The notes beneath the pieces were generated by a model that saw only the letters and a list, made by a program, of their open reading frames with translations, ran no database searches and was not told where the DNA came from. Both the position numbers and the translations under genes were made by a program. Of a stretch of DNA of 10,000 bases, positions 6,002 through 10,000 are shown in pieces; positions within the stretch are counted from its first letter, which is position 1; every line of letters begins with the position of its first letter. The stretch comes from Thiobacillus sp. (GTDB lineage: Bacteria > Pseudomonadota > Gammaproteobacteria > Burkholderiales > Thiobacillaceae), in contig JAIWOL010000021.1 of assembly GCA_020216925.1 (NCBI GenBank), forward strand, positions 1 to 10,000, in the 5' to 3' direction.

Positions 6002-6387
6002 AAATCCTCACGATCATCCTCGCGCTGGGCGCTGTCGCCGTGCCTCCTGCCCTTGCCGAAACCCCGCAGCAGATTCTTGCGCTCTACCAGCAACAGGCCG
6101 GACCGGCATCGGCCGCGCGCGGGGAGGCGTTCTTCCGCGCCAGGATCAGCCGCGACGGCCAGACCGGAAGCTGTGCCAGCTGCCACACCGACAATCCCAA
6201 GGCAGCGGGCAAGACGCGGGCCAACAAGGCAATCGAGCCGCTCGCCCCGGTAGCCAACGCGGAACGGTTCACCGACCCGGCCAAGGTGGAAAAATGGTTC
6301 AGGCGCAACTGCAAGGATGTGCTCGGCCGCGAATGCACGGCGCAGGAAAAAGCGGATTTCGTGGCTTTTCTGATCTCGGTGAAATGA
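5998..6387 (+). CDS. shp: SHP (sphaeroides heme protein), O2/NO-binding cytochrome c, DUF1924
   Basis: A 129-residue precursor with a signal peptide (cleavage expected after ALA, residue 20) and one c-heme site CASCH (59-63). The remainder matches the SHP/DUF1924 family: TRANKAIEPLAP (73-84), AERFTDPAKVEKWFRRNC (88-105) and GREC (110-113). In Rhodobacter sphaeroides SHP the sixth heme ligand is an asparagine that swings away on reduction so that O2 or NO can bind; the equivalent here is Asn104 in RRNC. Cys105 and Cys113 are placed to form the disulfide next to it. There is no candidate Met ligand (the mature protein has none), which supports the high-spin assignment. It overlaps the cytochrome b561 stop by 4 nt, and the DHC gene starts 1 nt after its own stop. 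The in vivo role of SHP is unsettled; proposals include oxygen or nitric oxide chemistry. Confidence 0.92.
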   Translation: MKILTIILALGAVAVPPALAETPQQILALYQQQAGPASAARGEAFFRARISRDGQTGSCASCHTDNPKAAGKTRANKAIEPLAPVANAERFTDPAKVEKWFRRNCKDVLGRECTAQEKADFVAFLISVK

Positions 6388-6388
6388 C

Positions 6389-6913
6389 ATGGGCCTAACC
6401 TGGAAAAACCTGGGCGTGCTGTTCGCCACGCTTGCAGCCAGCGGCGTGTGGCTGGGCACCAGCTGGGGCGACGGCGCCCCGGTTCCGACTTTTTCGCCGG
6501 TCAGCCACAAGGCGACGGCCATGGAATGCGCGGCCTGCCACATGGCCTATCCGGCGGGGCTGCTGCCTGCCCGTTCGTGGACAAGGATGATGCGCGAGCT
6601 GGACAATCACTTTGGCGAGGACGCCAGTTTCTCGCCGGAGGAAACACTGGCGATCACGCGCTACCTTGTGGAAAACGCCGCCGACAGCCCCCGCGCCAAC
6701 GAACGTTCGCGCCGCATCGCCAGCGGCATCGCGCCGGCCGATACGCCGCAGCGCTTTTCCGACACCCCCTACTTCCGCTACCTGCACGACGAAGTCCCCG
6801 CCGCAGTGTGGAAACGTGCGAAAATCGCCAGCCGCGCAAACTGCATCGCCTGCCACACGCGCGCCGAATCCGGCAGCTTCGCCGAACGCGAAATCAAGAT
6901 ACCCAAGGAATAG
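6389..6913 (+). CDS. dhc: Diheme cytochrome c (DHC family)
   Basis: A 174-residue protein with two c-heme sites, CAACH (47-51) and CIACH (152-156), spaced as in the DHC family that reduces SHP. Family motifs: [19 protein letters not shown] (46-64) and HFGEDASF (74-81), with a closing basic tail EIKIPKE. DHC hemes are bis-histidine; His40, His74 and His133 are candidate distal ligands. The N-terminus (about 8-26) is hydrophobic, but no clean AxA cleavage site is visible, so it may be a cleaved signal or an uncleaved anchor. The gene starts 1 nt after the SHP stop and is followed 16 nt later by the FKBP gene. The likely role is electron carrier between the membrane cytochrome b561 and SHP. Confidence 0.92.
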   Translation: MGLTWKNLGVLFATLAASGVWLGTSWGDGAPVPTFSPVSHKATAMECAACHMAYPAGLLPARSWTRMMRELDNHFGEDASFSPEETLAITRYLVENAADSPRANERSRRIASGIAPADTPQRFSDTPYFRYLHDEVPAAVWKRAKIASRANCIACHTRAESGSFAEREIKIPKE

Positions 6914-6929
6914 AACAAGGAATCCCGCC

Positions 6930-7256
6930 ATGTCCGAACTCATCATCGAAGACCTCGTCGTTAGCAATGGCGACACGGCCACCGCCGGCCAGCATGTATC
7001 GGTGCATTACACTGGCTGGCTCACCAACGGCAGCAAATTCGACTCCAGCGTCGATCGCAACGAACCGTTCGACTTCAAGCTCGGCATGGGCCAGGTCATT
7101 CCCGGCTGGGACCAGGGCGTGGCCGGCATGCAGGTGGGCGGACGCCGCAAGCTCACCATTCCGCCCAACCTCGGTTACGGCGCGCGCGGCGCAGGCGGGG
7201 TGATCCCGCCGAACGCCACCCTGGTGTTCGAAGTGGAACTGCTGCGCGTCGGCTGA
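6930..7256 (+). CDS. FKBP-type peptidyl-prolyl cis-trans isomerase
   Basis: A 108-residue, single-domain FKBP, the same size as FKBP12, with no signal peptide and therefore cytoplasmic. All the usual active-site residues are present: Tyr27, Phe37, Asp38, Phe47, Phe49, Val56, Ile57, Trp60, Tyr83 and Phe100. There is no inserted 'IF' flap domain of the SlyD kind and no metal-binding tail. It catalyses prolyl isomerisation during protein folding and would be expected to bind FK506-like compounds. The start ATG has an excellent AAGGAA (6917-6922) 7 nt upstream. The open frame reaches further upstream through the DHC gene, but that extension is not family-like. It lies 16 nt after DHC with no terminator between, so it is probably co-transcribed with the cytochromes, and a terminator follows it. 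Confidence 0.95.
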   Translation: MSELIIEDLVVSNGDTATAGQHVSVHYTGWLTNGSKFDSSVDRNEPFDFKLGMGQVIPGWDQGVAGMQVGGRRKLTIPPNLGYGARGAGGVIPPNATLVFEVELLRVG

Positions 7257-7274
7257 CCCTCGCGCATCCAGCCA

Positions 7275-7315
7275 ACGGGCGGGGCCGGCACACGCCGCCC
7301 CGCCTGTGTCTTTTT
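7275..7315 (+). terminator. Rho-independent terminator after the FKBP gene
   Basis: An 11-bp stem, ACGGGCGGGGC (7275-7285) with GCCCCGCCTGT (7297-7307), contains one G-U pair. Its inner loop can add GGC/GCC pairing around ACAC. Five T residues follow (7311-7315). It ends the cytochrome-FKBP operon and separates it from ygiQ. Confidence 0.85.
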
Positions 7316-7322
7316 ACCCGGG

Positions 7323-7328
7323 TAGAAT
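7323..7328 (+). promoter_or_regulatory. Candidate -10 element of ygiQ, leaderless start
   Basis: TAGAAT matches the -10 consensus at five of six positions and ends 6 nt before the ygiQ ATG (7335). Transcription from it would begin at or next to the start codon, giving a leaderless mRNA. This agrees with the lack of a Shine-Dalgarno there. No good -35 is visible; the expected position falls in the preceding terminator stem. Confidence 0.4.
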
Positions 7329-7334
7329 CCGCGC

Positions 7335-9569
7335 ATGACCGCCCCGCTTTTTTCCCACCGCAAGCACTGGGCCGCGCGCTTCGGCACCGCCCCCTTCCTG
7401 CCGATGTCGCGGGCGGAGATGACCGCGCTCGGCTGGGACGAATGCGACATCATCCTCGTCACCGGCGACGCCTACATCGACCATCCCGGCTTCGGCATGG
7501 CGCTGATCGGGCGGATGCTCGAAGCGCAGGGCTATCGCGTCGGCATCATCAGCCAGCCCGACTGGCATTCGGCCGAGCCCTTCCGCGCGCTGGGCAAGCC
7601 CGCGCTGTATTTTGGCGTCACGGCAGGCAACATGGACTCGATGGTCAACCGCTACACGTCGGATCGCAAAATCCGTTCGGACGACGCCTACACCCCGCAC
7701 GCCGCGCCCAACAAACGCCCGGATCGCGCGGTCACGGTCTACGCCCAGCGCTGCCGCGAAGCCTTCCCCGGCACGCCGGTGATCATCGGCTCGATCGAAG
7801 CGTCCCTGCGCCGCATCGCGCACTACGATTACTGGTCGGACACCGTGCGCCGCTCGGTGCTTGCCGACTCCAAAGCCGACCTGCTGATTTTCGGCAACGC
7901 CGAGCGCGCGCTGCTGGATGTCACCTACCGGCTGGCGCAGGGCGAAAAAATCAACACGATTCGCGACCTGCGCGGCACCGCCTTCATGGTGCCGCGCGAC
8001 TGGATGCCGCCTGTGCCGCCCGATTCAGACAAAACGGCGGCGCACTGGATCGAAGTGCAATCGACCGAGCTCGACACCCCCGGCGCGATCGAAGCGCACG
8101 TCGATCCGTATGCCATGGCTGCCAGTGTGCCGACGACGCAAACGCCCGACGGCACCGCGCCGATCCGTCTCATCCCCAAAGCCGCGCGCCTCGCCGCGAT
8201 TCAGGATCAACGCGCCCACACCGTCATTCGTCTGCCCGACTACGACCAGGTCAAGAACAACCCGGTGCTCTACGCCCACGCCTCGCGCGTATTCCACCTC
8301 GAATCCAACCCCGGCAACGCGCGGGCTTTGAGACAGGCTCACGGCGAACGCGACGTGTGGCTGAACCCGCCGCCGATTCCGCTGACCACGCCAGAAATGG
8401 ACGCGGTCTACGACCTGCCGTACGCGCGCGCGCCGCACCCGGCCTACGGCGACGCGAAAATCCCGGCGTGGGAGATGATCCGCTTTTCGGTCAATATCAT
8501 GCGCGGCTGCTTCGGCGGCTGCACCTTCTGCTCGATCACCGAACACGAAGGTCGCATCATCCAGAGCCGCAGCGAGGACTCGGTCATCCGCGAAGTCGAA
8601 GCCATCCGCGACCGCACGCCGGGCTTTACCGGCGTCATCTCGGATCTCGGCGGCCCCACCGCCAACATGTACCGCATGGCGTGCAAGTCCGAAAAAATCG
8701 AAAAAGCCTGCCGTCGTCTGAGCTGCGTCTACCCCGGCATCTGCGACAACCTCGACACCGACCACACGCCGCTCGTCAACATGTACCGCCGCGCGCGTGC
8801 GCTTCCGGGGATCAAGAAGATACTGGTCAGCTCGGGGCTGCGTTACGACCTCGCGGTGCGCTCGCCCGAGTACGTAAAAGAGCTGGTGCAGCACCACGTC
8901 GGCGGCTATCTCAAGATCGCGCCCGAGCACACCGAAACCGGCCCGCTGTCCAAAATGATGAAGCCCGGCATGGGCGCCTACGACCGCTTCAAGGACATGT
9001 TCGAGTCCGCCTCCAGGGCGGTCGGCAAGAAGCAATATTTGATTCCGTATTTCATCGCCGCCCACCCCGGCACGACCGACGAGGACATGTTGAACCTCGC
9101 GCTGTGGTTGAAACGCCACGAGTTCCGTCTCGATCAGGTGCAGACCTTTTTGCCGACGCCGATGGCGCTGGCAACGACGATGTATCACACCGGGCGCAAC
9201 CCGCTGAAGAAAGTGCTCGGCGGCAAGGCGGAAAAAGTGGACGTGGTGCGCGAAGGTCGTCGCCGTCGCCTGCATAAAGCTTTCTTGCGCTACCACGACC
9301 CTGACAACTGGCCGATGCTGCGCGACGCACTCAAGGCCATGGGCCGCGAAGACCTCATCGGCAACGGCAAGAAACATCTCATTCCGCTGTATCAGCCCGC
9401 AGGCACCGGCAAGCAGCCGGAGGGCGCACGCGCGCCGCGCAGCCCGGCGCCAGGTCAACCGAAAGCGGGCGCAGGACGCGGCAAGCCCGGCCCCGCCGGC
9501 GACGGGCGTCCCCACCAAGTGCCCAAACACCCGCTCAGTCAGCGCCGCGGGGGAGGCAAGACCCGATGA
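7335..9569 (+). CDS. ygiQ: YgiQ family radical SAM protein (UPF0313)
   Basis: A 744-residue protein, close in length and sequence to E. coli YgiQ (about 739). Domain order: the YgiQ N-terminal domain (about 1-360, with [20 protein letters not shown] at 37-56 and [19 protein letters not shown]), the radical SAM core (about 385-600), and the C-terminal YgiQ region with a Pro/Gly/Lys-rich disordered tail (about 685-744). The SAM-cluster cysteines are Cys392, Cys396 and Cys399 (CFGGCTFC, a CX3CX2C). A second cysteine set, Cys450, Cys459, Cys464 and Cys470, may hold another Fe-S cluster. The reaction and substrate of YgiQ are not known. The protein should be cytoplasmic and oxygen-sensitive. The start ATG lies 6 nt after a TAGAAT element, so the transcript may be leaderless. 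It is preceded by a terminator and followed after 42 nt by the DUF2288 gene. Confidence 0.95.
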   Translation: MTAPLFSHRKHWAARFGTAPFLPMSRAEMTALGWDECDIILVTGDAYIDHPGFGMALIGRMLEAQGYRVGIISQPDWHSAEPFRALGKPALYFGVTAGNMDSMVNRYTSDRKIRSDDAYTPHAAPNKRPDRAVTVYAQRCREAFPGTPVIIGSIEASLRRIAHYDYWSDTVRRSVLADSKADLLIFGNAERALLDVTYRLAQGEKINTIRDLRGTAFMVPRDWMPPVPPDSDKTAAHWIEVQSTELDTPGAIEAHVDPYAMAASVPTTQTPDGTAPIRLIPKAARLAAIQDQRAHTVIRLPDYDQVKNNPVLYAHASRVFHLESNPGNARALRQAHGERDVWLNPPPIPLTTPEMDAVYDLPYARAPHPAYGDAKIPAWEMIRFSVNIMRGCFGGCTFCSITEHEGRIIQSRSEDSVIREVEAIRDRTPGFTGVISDLGGPTANMYRMACKSEKIEKACRRLSCVYPGICDNLDTDHTPLVNMYRRARALPGIKKILVSSGLRYDLAVRSPEYVKELVQHHVGGYLKIAPEHTETGPLSKMMKPGMGAYDRFKDMFESASRAVGKKQYLIPYFIAAHPGTTDEDMLNLALWLKRHEFRLDQVQTFLPTPMALATTMYHTGRNPLKKVLGGKAEKVDVVREGRRRRLHKAFLRYHDPDNWPMLRDALKAMGREDLIGNGKKHLIPLYQPAGTGKQPEGARAPRSPAPGQPKAGAGRGKPGPAGDGRPHQVPKHPLSQRRGGGKTR

Positions 9570-9611
9570 TGTTCCCGTGAAACCCGCGTCTTCTTCCTTG
9601 CAGTCCAAGCC

Positions 9612-9935
9612 ATGACACCCAGCGACCTTCTCCGCGCCAAACTCAATCTCGAAACCGCCCGCCTTGCATGGCCCGAACTCGAACGCCATTTCGCGCGCGG
9701 CGTGGTCGTGCATGTCCGGCCCGGCTCCGATCTCGTCGAAGTGGCGCTCGCCATGGCCGAGAACCGTGTCCCGCAAATCGAAACCTGGCTCGCCGACGGC
9801 ACGCTCGCGCGCCCCGACATGGACGATGCCCAGCGCTGGCACGATGCCCAGCAGGTGTTCTGGGGCGTGGTCGTCGCGCCCTGGGTACTGGTGCAGGAAG
9901 CAGCCGGTCCAGACGGCAAGACCAGCCCCGCCTGA
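9612..9935 (+). CDS. DUF2288 family protein
   Basis: A 107-residue soluble protein matching the DUF2288 family: LRAKLNLETARLAWPELER near the start (7-25), GVVVHVRPGSDLVEVALAMAENR in the middle, and FWGVVVAPWVLVQEA at the end. The family's function is unknown; I see no catalytic motif, metal site, signal peptide or membrane segment. It starts 42 nt after ygiQ. With no terminator between, it may share the ygiQ transcript; its Shine-Dalgarno is weak. A small in-frame duplication of about six codons lies near residues 71-80 (DDAQRW then HDAQQV). The probable end of the transcript is the hairpin at the right edge of the window. Confidence 0.85.
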   Translation: MTPSDLLRAKLNLETARLAWPELERHFARGVVVHVRPGSDLVEVALAMAENRVPQIETWLADGTLARPDMDDAQRWHDAQQVFWGVVVAPWVLVQEAAGPDGKTSPA

Positions 9936-9979
9936 ACCGGCTGTCCGCGACGCGCCGCTTCAGCGCGGGGCTGGCAGAC

Positions 9980-10000
9980 AAAAACGCCACCCGGAGGTGG
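9980..10000. terminator. Probable bidirectional terminator, cut by the window end
   Basis: CCACC (9987-9991) pairs with GGTGG (9996-10000) around a CGGA loop, and AAAAA (9980-9984) precedes it. On the minus strand this reads as a hairpin followed by five U, so it would stop a convergent gene from the right. If T residues follow position 10000, it also ends the ygiQ-DUF2288 transcript. Confidence 0.5.

Noticed and set aside
6612..6929. Upstream extension of the FKBP gene into DHC
   Set aside because: The added residues are low-complexity Arg/Pro/Ala; the 6930 start gives a complete FKBP12-sized domain with a strong AAGGAA.
8025..9842. 605-codon open frame on the minus strand opposite ygiQ
   Set aside because: Antisense shadow of ygiQ and DUF2288 with biased composition (Val, Ala, His, Arg) and no family resemblance.
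9936..9979. Possible small gene or RNA after DUF2288
   Set aside because: Only about 44 bp before the hairpin, with no ribosome binding site, start or conserved structure visible.
1..10000. CRISPR array, insertion sequence, tRNA/rRNA or phage genes
   Set aside because: No repeated spacer pattern, no transposase motifs or terminal repeats, no tRNA-like cloverleaf and no phage genes were seen; the content is ordinary chromosomal housekeeping and redox genes.

Overview
The window looks like the chromosome of a GC-rich proteobacterium, most likely a betaproteobacterium (Rhodocyclales or Nitrosomonadales-like). This rests on the gene families present (DarP/YjgA, PmbA/TldE, YgiQ, DUF748, DUF2288, TRAP permeases, SHP/DHC cytochromes), short intergenic gaps and strong GC bias. 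The exact genus cannot be read from the sequence. About 93% of the window is coding.

Left end (1-879, minus strand): the first 64 codons of a DUF748 (AsmA-like) envelope protein, then the ribosome-assembly factor DarP (YjgA). DarP is divergent from pmbA across only 49 bp, an arrangement also found in E. coli.

First plus-strand operon (929-4891): pmbA (tldE), a GDSL/SGNH esterase lipoprotein, and the two membrane subunits of a TRAP transporter (DctQ, DctM). The genes are packed with a 1-nt gap, a 4-nt overlap and a 1-nt overlap. A strong intrinsic terminator follows. No TRAP substrate-binding subunit is present in the window.

Second plus-strand operon (about 4946-7315): an AT-rich promoter region containing palindromes and a tandem repeat, followed by a small class I cytochrome c, a cytochrome b561-type membrane protein, SHP (the asparagine-ligated, O2/NO-binding monoheme cytochrome), the diheme cytochrome DHC, and a cytoplasmic FKBP-type prolyl isomerase. 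It ends in a GC-rich terminator. The likely electron path is quinol pool to cytochrome b561, then DHC, then SHP, with the extra monoheme cytochrome as a possible further carrier. This is the most interesting system here: SHP/DHC/cyt b sets are known, but their physiological role is poorly settled, and the leading cytochrome c and trailing FKBP are additions worth testing.

Right end (7335-10000): YgiQ, a radical SAM protein of unknown substrate, probably read from a promoter so close to its start that the mRNA may be leaderless. A DUF2288 protein follows, and the window ends inside what looks like a bidirectional terminator.
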